Of a stretch of 64,000 bases of DNA, positions 55,972 to 64,000 are shown in pieces. A program made the position numbers and the translations under genes. Position 1 is the stretch's first letter, and every line of letters begins with the position of its first letter. The stretch comes from an uncultured Bacteroidales bacterium (GTDB lineage: Bacteria > Bacteroidota > Bacteroidia > Bacteroidales > P3): contig ONCC01000001.1 in the NCBI GenBank assembly GCA_900316235.1, forward strand, positions 1-64,000. Reading direction: 5' to 3'. The notes below the pieces were generated by a model that saw only the letters and a program-made list of their open reading frames with translations, searched no databases and was not told the origin of the DNA.

Positions 55972-56817
55972 ATGAAATACATTGAAGTAACATTCACGAT
56001 GGACGACACCGGCCTCCTCCGCGACTTGTTGGTGGACACCCTCGGCAACGAGGGCCCCTATGAGAGTTTTGTGGAGACAAAGGACGGCCTCAAGGCATAC
56101 GTGCCCGTCAACCTTTTTGACGAGGATTGGCTCAAATGTCAGCTGCAGAATCTTCAGGATAACTTTCACCTTTCACCTTTCACCTTTCACCTTTCGGAGA
56201 TGCCCGACAAGAACTGGAATGAGGAATGGGAGAAGGGTCATCAGGCTGTCCTCGTTGAGTATAATGGCGGGAGTGTCTGGGTACGTGCGCCCTTCCATCC
56301 CCATCGTACGGATGTCAACTACGAGCTGATTATCGAGCCCAAGATGAGCTTCGGCACCGCCCATCACCCTACCACCTACATGATGCTCAGCTATGTGGCC
56401 GAGCTCGACGTGCAGGGTAAGCGGGTTCTCGACATGGGCTGTGGCACCGCAGTCCTTGGTATCTTGGCCAAGATGCGTGGCGCATCCTATGTGGAAGGTG
56501 TTGACATCGACGAATGGGCTTTCAATAACGCTCAGGAAAACGCCTCCTCCAATGGCGTTGAGATTACCCTCAAGTTGGGTGACGCCACCACGTTGCAGGG
56601 CCACTTCGACATTATCATCGCCAATATCAACCGCAATATTCTCTTGGCCGATATGGAGCGTTATGCTGCTGTGCTCAACGCCGGAGGAACATTGCTCCTC
56701 AGCGGCTTCTACGAGGCTGACGAAGCCGCCCTTGTCGCCAAGGCCAATACGCTTGGTCTTTCACTTCACAGCAAGAAAACCCGCGACGGCTGGTCGGCCC
56801 TGGAATTGAATTCTTAA
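55972..56817 (+). CDS. prmA: Ribosomal protein L11 methyltransferase
   Basis: A 281-residue SAM-dependent methyltransferase acting on ribosomal protein L11. Motifs: DKNWNEEWEKGH, FGTAHHPTTYMML, VLDMGCGTAVLGILA (SAM motif I) and IIIANINRNIL. Residues ~64-75 (NFHLSPFTFHLS) are encoded by five tandem copies of the heptamer TTTCACC (56163-56199). Three copies add exactly seven codons, so the frame is kept. The insert lies in the linker before the catalytic domain. Confidence 0.93.
   Translation: MKYIEVTFTMDDTGLLRDLLVDTLGNEGPYESFVETKDGLKAYVPVNLFDEDWLKCQLQNLQDNFHLSPFTFHLSEMPDKNWNEEWEKGHQAVLVEYNGGSVWVRAPFHPHRTDVNYELIIEPKMSFGTAHHPTTYMMLSYVAELDVQGKRVLDMGCGTAVLGILAKMRGASYVEGVDIDEWAFNNAQENASSNGVEITLKLGDATTLQGHFDIIIANINRNILLADMERYAAVLNAGGTLLLSGFYEADEAALVAKANTLGLSLHSKKTRDGWSALELNS
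56163..56199. repeat. TTTCACC heptamer array inside prmA
   Basis: Tandem TTTCACC units are translated as NFHLSPFTFHLS. Because the unit is 7 bp, loss or gain of single copies would shift the frame, whereas three copies would not. Confidence 0.9.
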
Positions 56818-56840
56818 TTTTTAATTCTTAATTCTTAATT
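56809..56840. repeat. TTCTTAATT repeat directly before topB
   Basis: Runs of TTCTTAATT/TTTTTAATT begin over the prmA stop region and end four bases before the topB TTG start. Confidence 0.8.
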
Positions 56841-56843
56841 CCA

Positions 56844-58652
56844 TTGATTGTCTGTATCGCAGAGAAGCCCAGTGTGGCGAAGGAAATAGCCAAGGTGCTG
56901 GGGGCCAATACCTCGCACGACGGCTACATGGAAGGCAACGGCTACCAGGTCACCTGGACCTTCGGCCACCTATGCTGTCTCAAAGAGCCACAGGACTACT
57001 GTGACCAGTGGCGTCGCTGGAGCATCGGCTCGCTGCCCATGATACCACCGCGCTTTGGTATCAAACTTATTGAGAATCAAGGATACGAGAAGCAGTTCAA
57101 GACCATCGAGCGGCTGATGCAGGCTGCCGAAAGCATCATCAACTGCGGCGATGCCGGGCAGGAGGGTGAACTCATCCAGCGCTGGGTCATGCAGAAAGCC
57201 AAAGCCAAGTGCCCCGTCCAGCGCCTTTGGGTCTCATCCCTCACCGAAGAGGCTATCCGAGAGGCATTCTCCCAACTCAAGCCACAGGATGAATACCAGA
57301 GCCTCTACGAGGCAGGCCTCTGTCGTGCTATCGGCGACTGGCTCCTCGGCATGAACGCCACACGCCTCTACACCCTGCGTTTTTCGCAGGCCAAAGGACA
57401 GATTCTCAGCATTGGTCGTGTGCAGACCCCCACGCTGGCGATGATTGTCAAGCGCCACTTCGAAATCAAGGACTTTAAGCCCGAGAAATACTGGATACTC
57501 TCCACCATCTATCGTGGTGTGACGTTCAACTCCACCAAAGGAAAAATAAAAAAGGTGGAAGAAGGCCAGAAGGCTATGGAGGAAATAAAGGGGAAAGATT
57601 TCACCGTTACCTCTGTCGAGCAAAAGGCCGGCACCGAGGCGCCGCCGAGGCTCTTCGACCTCACCAGCCTGCAGGTAGAGTGTAACAAGAAATACTCTTT
57701 CTCTGCTGATGACACCTTGAAGCACATCCAAAGTCTCTACGAGAAGAAGCTCACCACCTACCCGCGTGTAGACACCACCTACCTTTCTGATGACATCTAT
57801 GCCAAATGCCCTGCTATCCTGCAGGGTATCCGCCCCTACGCGCCACTCATACAGCCGCTGATGGGGAAAAAACTCAAGAAGAGCAAGAAGGTCTTCGACA
57901 GCAGCAAGGTTACCGACCACCACGCCATCATCCCCACCGGCACCGACCCCTCGACTGTCTCTATCACCCTCGACGAGAAGCGTGTCTACGACATGGTGGC
58001 GCGCCGCTTCATCGCCGTCTTCTATCCCGACTGCAAGTTCTCCACCACCACCGTCATGGGTGCTGTGGAAAAACTGGAATTCAAGGCCACCGGCAAGCAA
58101 ATCCTCGACGAGGGCTGGCGGCTGGTCTTCGGCGGAAAATCAGAATCCACCGAAAACTCCGAAAATTCTGAAAATTCCGATAAAGAACAGGTTCTTCCCG
58201 CCTTCGAGCAGGGCGAGCATGGCCCCCACGAACCCACCCTCACCGAGAAGCAGACCACTCCTCCCAAGCCCTACACCGAAGCCACCCTGCTCCGCGCCAT
58301 GGAGACGGCTGGCAAGATGGTTGACAATGAGGAGCTGCGTGATGCCCTCAAAGCCAATGGTATCGGCCGCCCCTCGACACGTGCCGCCATCATCGAGACG
58401 CTCTATAAACGGCAGTATATCCAGAAGGTACGTAAAAGTCTGGAACCCACGCCTACAGGCATTGCCCTCATTGGGGTTATCCAGGAAGAACTATTGAAAA
58501 GTGCTGAGCTCACAGGTCAGTGGGAGAAGAAGTTGCGCGACATTGAGGCGCATAAGTACGACTCTCACCAGTTCATCGACGAGCTGAAGCAGATGGTGAC
58601 CGAGATTGTGCAGCAGGTCATCGCCGACGGTACCCGAAGGATGGTCTATTGA
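56844..58652 (+). CDS. topB: DNA topoisomerase III
   Basis: A type IA topoisomerase of 602 residues: N-terminal Toprim (MIVCIAEKPSVAKEIA, CGDAGQEGELIQRW), catalytic tyrosine in LTTYPRVDT (about Y306) and GRPSTRAAIIETL near the C-terminus. It starts with TTG; no ATG is available in frame near the conserved N-terminus, and the preceding bases are repeat with no Shine-Dalgarno. An in-frame acidic run with 9-bp periodicity (STENSENSENSD, 58142-58184) sits in a linker. It is slightly shorter than common ~650-residue forms. It overlaps the convergent methylase by 7 nt. Confidence 0.94.
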   Translation: MIVCIAEKPSVAKEIAKVLGANTSHDGYMEGNGYQVTWTFGHLCCLKEPQDYCDQWRRWSIGSLPMIPPRFGIKLIENQGYEKQFKTIERLMQAAESIINCGDAGQEGELIQRWVMQKAKAKCPVQRLWVSSLTEEAIREAFSQLKPQDEYQSLYEAGLCRAIGDWLLGMNATRLYTLRFSQAKGQILSIGRVQTPTLAMIVKRHFEIKDFKPEKYWILSTIYRGVTFNSTKGKIKKVEEGQKAMEEIKGKDFTVTSVEQKAGTEAPPRLFDLTSLQVECNKKYSFSADDTLKHIQSLYEKKLTTYPRVDTTYLSDDIYAKCPAILQGIRPYAPLIQPLMGKKLKKSKKVFDSSKVTDHHAIIPTGTDPSTVSITLDEKRVYDMVARRFIAVFYPDCKFSTTTVMGAVEKLEFKATGKQILDEGWRLVFGGKSESTENSENSENSDKEQVLPAFEQGEHGPHEPTLTEKQTTPPKPYTEATLLRAMETAGKMVDNEELRDALKANGIGRPSTRAAIIETLYKRQYIQKVRKSLEPTPTGIALIGVIQEELLKSAELTGQWEKKLRDIEAHKYDSHQFIDELKQMVTEIVQQVIADGTRRMVY

Positions 58653-59359
58653 CCTATCAGGAAGACGGTATTTCTCTTATGGAGATTCCATTTCTCACGC
58701 TCCTTACGCCATTGGGCAGCGGTAAGCGAGCGGATTTGCTGTGTAGGCATTGTCAGGTCGCAGGCCACGCAGATCATCGTCTGCGGGTTCAATGTGGTGC
58801 ATAACGCCTCGAGCATCTGGTTGTTACGGTAAGGCGCTTCGATGAATATCTGCGTCTGGTGCTCGCGGTGGAGGCGTTCCTCGAGGTGGCGTATCGCGGC
58901 GGCACGCTTGCTTTTGTCCACGGGCAGATAGCCCACGAAGGCGAACGACTGTCCGTTGAATCCCGAGGCCATCAGCGCCAGCATCAGCGACGAAGGTCCT
59001 ACCAGCGGCACCACCTCGATGCCGCGACGTTGCGCCACCTTGGTGATCATTGCTCCCGGATCGGCTACGCAGGGCAGGCCAGCCTCGCTCAACAGGCCGA
59101 TGTTCTCGCCACGCTCTACGGCATCCAAGTAGCCGCCAATGGCCTCGTGGGTGGTATGCTCGTTAAGCTCCAGAAAGACAGTGTCGTCGATAGGATAGGG
59201 GAACCCTGCCTTTTTGAGGAACCGCCGTGCTGTTCGGAGTTCTTCGACGATGAAAGTGTGGCAGGTGCCAAGGATGCCGAGGTTGCCTTCCGGGAGACTT
59301 AGCGCAAGTTCGTCAGCGCCTATGGGTACGGGGAAAAGTATCAGTTTGCCTTTTGTCAT
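58646..59359 (-). CDS. RsmI-like SAM-dependent methyltransferase (tetrapyrrole methylase fold)
   Basis: A 237-residue protein of the tetrapyrrole-methylase superfamily, close to the RsmI family that 2'-O-methylates 16S rRNA. LSEAGLPCVADPGAMITKVAQ and VVPLVGPSSLMLALMASGF are typical. The start LILFPVPIGAD departs from the usual TPIGN and the C-terminus is short, so the exact substrate is open. It lies four bases downstream of the patatin gene. Confidence 0.82.
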   Translation of the reverse strand: MTKGKLILFPVPIGADELALSLPEGNLGILGTCHTFIVEELRTARRFLKKAGFPYPIDDTVFLELNEHTTHEAIGGYLDAVERGENIGLLSEAGLPCVADPGAMITKVAQRRGIEVVPLVGPSSLMLALMASGFNGQSFAFVGYLPVDKSKRAAAIRHLEERLHREHQTQIFIEAPYRNNQMLEALCTTLNPQTMICVACDLTMPTQQIRSLTAAQWRKEREKWNLHKRNTVFLIGQ

Positions 59360-59363
59360 GGTG

Positions 59364-60209
59364 TTATTTGCTGATTTCTGATAGTGTTTTCGCTGTCATA
59401 CGGCGTCCAATCTCTACCAGGCGCTCCGATTTGTCGAAATCCATACCGTCGTAGCGGTTCATCTGAATGTCTATTAATACATCTGGTGGACAGATGGATT
59501 CCATGAGCAGCGAGTTTTGCCTAATCATCAGTGAACTTGCACGCACCAATAGAGAAAGGTAGTTCACCTTGTTGCGTCTTGTAAACAATTTAGAACGACG
59601 GCGGTGGAAACGCTTTAGGGTTTGTTGTTGCCCCCAGTAATCGTGGCCACTTACATCCACGGCCACTAAGAGGTCGCCCTCTCGTCGTTCTACGCGGTTC
59701 AGCGGCAGCGGGTTCATCACGCCTCCGTCTATCAGAATGCGGCCGCCCTGGTGCCGGGGGTCGAAGAGGGCTGGCAGTGAAATGGATGCACGTATGGCTT
59801 CCAGCAAACTCCCTTCGCGGAACACCACCTCTTCGCCACGTTCCCAGTCGGTAGAAATGGCGCAGAAGGGGATGGGCAACTCTTCGATTTTCACATCTGA
59901 GATGAGCTCCCGGAGAGTCTCTACAACCTTCTCTCCCTTCACAATGTGGTCTAAACTAAACGAGAAGTCGGCCAAACGCAACATCTTCCATTTGTCCACG
60001 TTCTTCATTATCTCTCGCAACTCACGAAGTTTGCCTGCGGCATATACGCCGCCCACCAGGGCTCCCATAGAGCAACCCGCTATTGATCTTATGTGGTAGC
60101 CGTGGGCCTCCAGCTCCTCTATGGCTCCGATATGCGCCAACCCTCGTGCGCCGCCACTCGAAAGCACCAGCGCCACTTCACGCCCTTGGTCCGTTAATTC
60201 CATTCCCAT
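59364..60209 (-). CDS. Patatin-like phospholipase family protein
   Basis: A 281-residue predicted lipid acyl hydrolase of the RssA type. Oxyanion loop SSGGARGLAHIG, nucleophile elbow GCSMG (Ser47) and catalytic DGG (Asp161) are all present. ATG 60209 is chosen because an upstream in-frame TTG at 60269 falls inside the promoter -7 element. It is followed closely by the RsmI-like gene. Confidence 0.88.
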   Translation of the reverse strand: MGMELTDQGREVALVLSSGGARGLAHIGAIEELEAHGYHIRSIAGCSMGALVGGVYAAGKLRELREIMKNVDKWKMLRLADFSFSLDHIVKGEKVVETLRELISDVKIEELPIPFCAISTDWERGEEVVFREGSLLEAIRASISLPALFDPRHQGGRILIDGGVMNPLPLNRVERREGDLLVAVDVSGHDYWGQQQTLKRFHRRRSKLFTRRNKVNYLSLLVRASSLMIRQNSLLMESICPPDVLIDIQMNRYDGMDFDKSERLVEIGRRMTAKTLSEISK

Positions 60210-60265
60210 GCTCTTTTTACTCTTAGTCAGAGGATTTAATATGTTTCCTCTTTTTCTTTCATTTT

Positions 60266-60274
60266 GCAAAAATA
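60266..60274 (-). promoter_or_regulatory. -7 element of the patatin gene
   Basis: The minus strand reads TATTTTTGC; a TTG about 21 nt upstream could be a partial -33 box. It decides the start codon of the gene. Confidence 0.6.
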
Positions 60275-60352
60275 CATATATTTTGTCGTCTTATGCAATA
60301 AAAAGATTTTTTTTCTGTTTTTTTGTAAATTTCAATATAAACACATAGGTAT

Positions 60353-61495
60353 ATGAAAAGAGTTGTCTGTTTTGCAATTGTTTTTCTCCTGTTGTCAGTG
60401 CAGTCGTGCAACGCTCAACCTGCCGATACGCCTGCTTCCCAACCCTCTGCCATCGAAACCCAGCAGTCCGCTTCCCGTCCCAGTCTCACCCTCACCGACT
60501 TCACCGATGTCGCCGCCGCCACCATCGACGGCGTGGTGCATATCAAGACCGAGATGACGCAGCTCACGCCGCTCTACCAGTCCTTTTTTGGCTTCATCAT
60601 CGAGCGCGGCGTGCAGCGTCAGACCTATAGTGCCTATGGCTCGGGAGTCATCATTACCGCAGACGGTTACATCCTGACTAACAACCATGTCGTGCAGGAT
60701 GCCGAGCGCATCACCGTGACGCTCAACGACCGTCGCGAGCTGCCTGCCAAACTCATCGGCAACGATCCCGCCACCGACTTGGCTGTGATTAAAATTGAAG
60801 CTAACAATCTGTCCTACATTCCTTTCGGTAACAGCGACAAAGTACGCATCGGCGAGCCTGTGCTGGCCATCGGCAATCCCTTCAATCTCACCTCCACCGT
60901 CACCTCCGGCATCATCAGCGCGAAGGCCCGCAATATGAATATTATCGACAATCCTCGCTCTAATGAGACACCATTAGAGTCTTTCTTACAGACAGATGCA
61001 GCGGTTAATTCGGGTAACAGTGGGGGTGCATTGGTCAATTCGAATGCCGAGCTTATCGGCATTGTGACGGCCATAGCCTCGGGCAACAGCGGCAACTATA
61101 TCGGCTACTCTTTCGCTATTCCGTCGAACATCGCCCTCAAAGTAGCGGGCGACCTGCAAAGATACGGCTATGTGCAGCGTGGTTACTTGGGAGTGCAAGT
61201 TACTGAGGTTGATGCTAATGTGGCTCGACAGACGGGAGCCCGCGAGATTAAGGGACTCTATGTCGTCAAGGTCAATCGCGACTGCGCCGCCGAGCGTGCC
61301 GGCATCCGTCAGGGCGACATCATTCTCCGCGTGGCGGGCAAGGAGGTGAATACTTTTGCTGAGATGATGGAGGAGCTCGGGCTCTTCTCGCCTGGCGACG
61401 AAGTGGATGTCGATTATGTTCATGAAGGTAATTCAAAAGTAGTTAAAGTAACACTTCTTAATCTGCATGGTAATACACAGATAATCCGTAGATGA
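60353..61495 (+). CDS. Deg/HtrA-type serine protease with one PDZ domain
   Basis: A 380-residue exported trypsin-like protease. The catalytic triad is visible: His112 (LTNNHVV), Asp142 (ATDLAVIKI) and Ser223 (AAVNSGNSGGALV). One PDZ domain follows (about residues 268-370, GYLGVQVTEV, AGIRQGDIILRVAGKEV). The start MKRVVCFAIVFLLLSVQSC may be a lipoprotein signal, though Q at -2 is unusual. It overlaps the MATE gene by 4 nt. Role: periplasmic protein quality control. Confidence 0.92.
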   Translation: MKRVVCFAIVFLLLSVQSCNAQPADTPASQPSAIETQQSASRPSLTLTDFTDVAAATIDGVVHIKTEMTQLTPLYQSFFGFIIERGVQRQTYSAYGSGVIITADGYILTNNHVVQDAERITVTLNDRRELPAKLIGNDPATDLAVIKIEANNLSYIPFGNSDKVRIGEPVLAIGNPFNLTSTVTSGIISAKARNMNIIDNPRSNETPLESFLQTDAAVNSGNSGGALVNSNAELIGIVTAIASGNSGNYIGYSFAIPSNIALKVAGDLQRYGYVQRGYLGVQVTEVDANVARQTGAREIKGLYVVKVNRDCAAERAGIRQGDIILRVAGKEVNTFAEMMEELGLFSPGDEVDVDYVHEGNSKVVKVTLLNLHGNTQIIRR

Positions 61496-62853
61496 CGCTT
61501 GAGGATAAATATGACGAGATGACGACTAAGCCTGTGAAGGGTTTGGTCTGCAAGATGGCTGTCCCGACCATTATAGCGATGGTTACCACGGCCCTCTACA
61601 ATGTCGTCGACGCCGCTTTCATCGGTCGCCTCAGCACAGAAGGTACCGCCGGCATTGGCATCTCGTTTGCCTATATGACCTTCATTCAGGCGCTAGGATT
61701 CTATTTTGGCCATGGAAGTGGTAATCATATTTCCAGGGTTTTAGGCGCCAAGGATGTCTCCTCGGCAAGTATCATGGCCACCGTGGGGTTTGTCACACCA
61801 TTCCTTTTGGGAACGTTGGCCGCACTGCTATGCCTGCCCAACCTCAGCTGGCTGAGCCGACTGCTCGGAGCTCCTGAAAATGTGGTGCCCTATGCTAACG
61901 ACTACCTGCGCTATATCGTTGTGGCTACGCCGTTTATGATGTCGGCACTCACCCTTAACAACCAGTTGCGCCTGCAAGGAAACGCCCAATTCGGTATGGT
62001 GGGTATCGTCAGCGGCGCCGTTCTTAACATTGCCCTAGACCCGCTCTTTATTTTCACCTTCGGTATGGGGGTGAGTGGCGCCTCGCTGGCCACCGCCGTG
62101 AGTCAGATTTTTGCCTGGGCACTACTTCTCTGCGGCACATTCCGCCCTGAGAGTGTGCATATAAAACTGCGTAACTTCAAGCCTTCATTGAAGGTGTATT
62201 ATGAGATATTCCGTGGTGGATTGCCGTCGCTTTTCCGACAGGTTTTCAACTGCGCCGCAGCCGTGTCTCTCAACTATTGCGCAGCCCTTTATGCCGCTCC
62301 CGGACAGGAGGCCTCAGCTGTGGCTGCCTTCGCCGTGGTGACTCGTATCATGATGTTCGCTTTCAGCGTGGTACTGGGGTTCTCACAGGGATTTCAGCCC
62401 GTCTGCGGTTACAATTACGGAGCCAAGCTCTACGGCCGTGTGCGGGAGTCGTGGCTCTTTGCCACATGCGTGGGTTCCGCGTTCCTTCTGGTCATCTCCG
62501 TTGTGGGTATAATCTTTGCACCACAGATAGTTGCACTCTTCCGTGCCGAAGATCCGGTGCTTATAGAGATTGGTGCCGCGACCCTTCGCTGGCAGTGCGC
62601 AGCCTTCCCTTTGGTGGCTTTATTCACAACCACCGGCATGCTTTTCCAAAATATCCGCATGACGGGTCCTGCAACCTTGCTAAGTGTCTGTCGCAACGGA
62701 CTCTTCTTCCTGCCGGCGCTGCTGCTTTTACCCCTCTGGCTGGGCCTGACGGGTGTCCAGATGGCTCAGGGGGTTGCCGACTTCCTCACTTTCCTCCTCG
62801 CCGTCCCCTATGCCATCTGGATTAACAGGAGGTTGAAAAATGGAACTGCATAA
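61492..62853 (+). CDS. MATE family efflux transporter
   Basis: A 453-residue transporter with about twelve membrane helices in two related halves, starting with the family's LVCKMAVPTIIAMVTTALYNVVDAAFIG. Further family stretches are LRLQGNAQFGMVGIVSGAVLN and GFSQGFQPVCGYNYGA. It exports organic cations or drugs against Na+ or H+; the substrate is unknown. It is coupled to the Deg-like gene by an ATGA overlap. Confidence 0.92.
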   Translation: MTLEDKYDEMTTKPVKGLVCKMAVPTIIAMVTTALYNVVDAAFIGRLSTEGTAGIGISFAYMTFIQALGFYFGHGSGNHISRVLGAKDVSSASIMATVGFVTPFLLGTLAALLCLPNLSWLSRLLGAPENVVPYANDYLRYIVVATPFMMSALTLNNQLRLQGNAQFGMVGIVSGAVLNIALDPLFIFTFGMGVSGASLATAVSQIFAWALLLCGTFRPESVHIKLRNFKPSLKVYYEIFRGGLPSLFRQVFNCAAAVSLNYCAALYAAPGQEASAVAAFAVVTRIMMFAFSVVLGFSQGFQPVCGYNYGAKLYGRVRESWLFATCVGSAFLLVISVVGIIFAPQIVALFRAEDPVLIEIGAATLRWQCAAFPLVALFTTTGMLFQNIRMTGPATLLSVCRNGLFFLPALLLLPLWLGLTGVQMAQGVADFLTFLLAVPYAIWINRRLKNGTA

Positions 62854-62960
62854 TTAACATTTATTAAGTTAATTTTTTATTATAAAATCTCTCAAGGGTA
62901 CCTTTTTTTGTCAGGTGCTCTCTTTTTTGTATATATCCTTCTGTATATGATAGCAATGAA

Positions 62961-63040
62961 CAACCTACCATCTCCTTACCAACTCCTAACCAACTCCTAC
63001 CACAGTAGGTGTTGATAGGGTAGTGGATGGGGGTTGGTAT
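62961..63040. repeat. CTACCAACTCC intergenic family, copy D
   Basis: CCTACCATCTCCTTACCAAC leads on to CTCCTAACCAACTC and the palindrome CCTACCACAGTAGG, then TGTTGATAGGGTAGTGGATGG. Confidence 0.8.
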
Positions 63041-63091
63041 TTATGAATTGTTAACATTTGGATTTTATGGTTGGTTGTTTGTTGATAAAAA

Positions 63092-63116
63092 ACCGACGGT
63101 ATGTCGGACTTTTTTC
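63092..63116 (+). terminator. Hairpin with T-run just upstream of the sufB promoter
   Basis: CCGAC, a 5-nt loop and GTCGG are followed by ACTTTTTT and flanked upstream by six A residues. It occupies the place where a -33 box would lie, so it may insulate sufB from upstream transcription. Confidence 0.6.
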
Positions 63117-63117
63117 G

Positions 63118-63126
63118 TAATTTTGC
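63118..63126 (+). promoter_or_regulatory. -7 element of sufB
   Basis: TAATTTTGC matches the -7 box and lies 28 nt before the chosen ATG. No -33 TTTG is at the proper distance. Confidence 0.5.
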
Positions 63127-63153
63127 ATTTTAAATTAATGAAATACTATTGTC

Positions 63154-64000
63154 ATGGAAGACAACGAAAAAGATATTATCCAGGAAGTTACTAACGAAGA
63201 ATACAAATGGGGTTTCACCACGGATATCGACACCGAGACCATCCGCAAGGGTCTCGATGAAGATATTGTGCGTTTGATTTCGCAGAAGAAGGGCGAGCCG
63301 GAATGGCTGTTGGATTTCCGTTTGGAGGCCTTCCGCCGCTGGCAGAAGATGAAGGAGCCCGACTGGGCGCACCTGGAGTATGAGACACCCAACTATCAGG
63401 ACATCATCTACTTCGCTGCTCCAAAGCAGGAGAAGAAGAAAAGCATGGACGAGGTGGATCCCGAACTGCTGGCTACCTTCGACAAGCTGGGCATCCCGTT
63501 GAGGGAGAGAGAAGCCCTCGCCGGTGTGGCATACGACGCCATCATGGACTCGGTGAGTGTGAAGACTACCAGCCAGAAAGCCCTCGAAGAGAAAGGTATA
63601 ATCTTTATGCCAATCAGCGAGGCTGTGCAGAAGCACCCGGACCTGGTGCGCAAATACTTAGGCAGTGTGGTGCCCGCCGCCGATAACTTCTTTGCCGCAT
63701 TGAATAGTGCCGTCTTCAGCGACGGCTCGTTCTGCTACATCCCCAAGGGGGTGCGCTGCCCGATGGAACTCAGCAGCTATTTCCGCATCAACGCCAAAGG
63801 TACAGGCCAGTTTGAGCGCACGCTCATCGTGGCCGACGAGGGTGCCTATGTATCCTACATGGAAGGATGCACAGCGCCGCAGCGCGATGAGAACCAGCTG
63901 CATGCTGCTATCGTGGAGATTGTCGTCATGAAGGACGCCGAGGTGAAATACAGCACCGTGCAGAACTGGTACCCAGGCGACAAGGATGGCAAGGGCGGCA
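63154..64000 (+). CDS. sufB: Fe-S cluster assembly protein SufB, 5' part
   Basis: The first 282 codons of SufB, the scaffold subunit of the SufBCD iron-sulfur assembly complex; the gene runs off the window. Diagnostic stretches: [75 protein letters not shown] and the later [23 protein letters not shown] 63154 gives MEDNEKDII; another ATG at 63138 is out of frame. It has its own -7 element. Confidence 0.95.
   Translation, partial: MEDNEKDIIQEVTNEEYKWGFTTDIDTETIRKGLDEDIVRLISQKKGEPEWLLDFRLEAFRRWQKMKEPDWAHLEYETPNYQDIIYFAAPKQEKKKSMDEVDPELLATFDKLGIPLREREALAGVAYDAIMDSVSVKTTSQKALEEKGIIFMPISEAVQKHPDLVRKYLGSVVPAADNFFAALNSAVFSDGSFCYIPKGVRCPMELSSYFRINAKGTGQFERTLIVADEGAYVSYMEGCTAPQRDENQLHAAIVEIVVMKDAEVKYSTVQNWYPGDKDGKGG

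Larger units (their letters stand above)
62854..63153. other. Intergenic region between the MATE gene and sufB
   Basis: The 300 nt contain a weak terminator-like hairpin with T-runs (62888-62938), CTACCAACTCC copy D, a CCGAC / GTCGG hairpin with a T-run, and the sufB -7 element. Confidence 0.65.

Overview
The window looks like a chromosomal segment of a Bacteroidota bacterium, most likely order Bacteroidales. Four things point there. Promoters have the phylum form (TTTG, a 19-20 nt gap, then TAnnTTTGC). A PorW/SprE-type lipoprotein of the type IX secretion system (T9SS) lies next to proteins with T9SS C-terminal sorting domains. DUF6266, DUF4369, DUF4199 and DUF6624 families are present. Most genes show little Shine-Dalgarno signal. 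I cannot name a genus. Coding DNA is fairly GC-rich. I see no transposase, integrase, phage gene, CRISPR array or rRNA; one tRNA is present.

Layout. 1-8.6 kb: anaerobic carbon metabolism (aspA end, pckA, a BspA-like surface protein, gcvP, a CoA-transferase). 8.6-12.2 kb, minus strand: butyrate kinase, FKBP isomerase, a compact chorismate synthase and a lipoprotein. 12.3-16.5 kb: a DUF6266 protein, a MITE-like nested inverted repeat, an outer-membrane barrel, a two-gene chromate transporter and TerC/Alx. 16.5-22 kb, minus strand: TolC-HlyD-two ABC-2 permeases-adk, with no ATPase gene. 22.5-25.7 kb: a PPi-type phosphofructokinase, an EnvC-like protein and LpxH, overlapping head to tail. 25.6-29 kb, minus strand: atpD, atpC and a peptide-binding lipoprotein. 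29.4-31 kb: a frameshifted Na/phosphate symporter. 31.4-33.7 kb, minus strand: a membrane pyrophosphatase. 34.1-47.2 kb: a long co-directional run (pyrE, FGE-like, hpt, lipoprotein, AsmA-like, DUF4199, GT2, ychF, porW/sprE, bactofilin, APH-RapZ fusion). 47.4-51.7 kb: two tandem T9SS cargo paralogues. 52.1-54.7 kb: a frameshifted DUF6624/M1-peptidase fusion. 55-64 kb: tRNA-Glu, truA, prmA, topB, an RsmI-like methylase, a patatin, a Deg protease, a MATE transporter and the start of sufB.

The genes suggest a fermentative anaerobe that spares pyrophosphate: PPi-dependent phosphofructokinase, ion-pumping pyrophosphatase and ATP-forming PEPCK occur together. Butyrate kinase and a butyrate/4-hydroxybutyrate-type CoA-transferase indicate acyl-CoA fermentation ends. 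Envelope functions (LpxH, EnvC-like, AsmA-like, T9SS, efflux) dominate the rest.

The most unusual feature is not one gene but a crowd of short repeats between genes that repeatedly run into reading frames. They supply C-terminal tails (pckA, truA), the cores of signal peptides (lipoprotein at 9.4 kb, FGE-like protein, PorW/SprE), start codons (PorW/SprE and the APH-RapZ fusion) and in-frame inserts (APH-RapZ fusion, prmA, topB). Several are 7-mers or 9-mers in tandem; others are palindromes. This looks like continuing repeat-driven remodelling of gene ends, and it is the main candidate here for an undescribed phenomenon.
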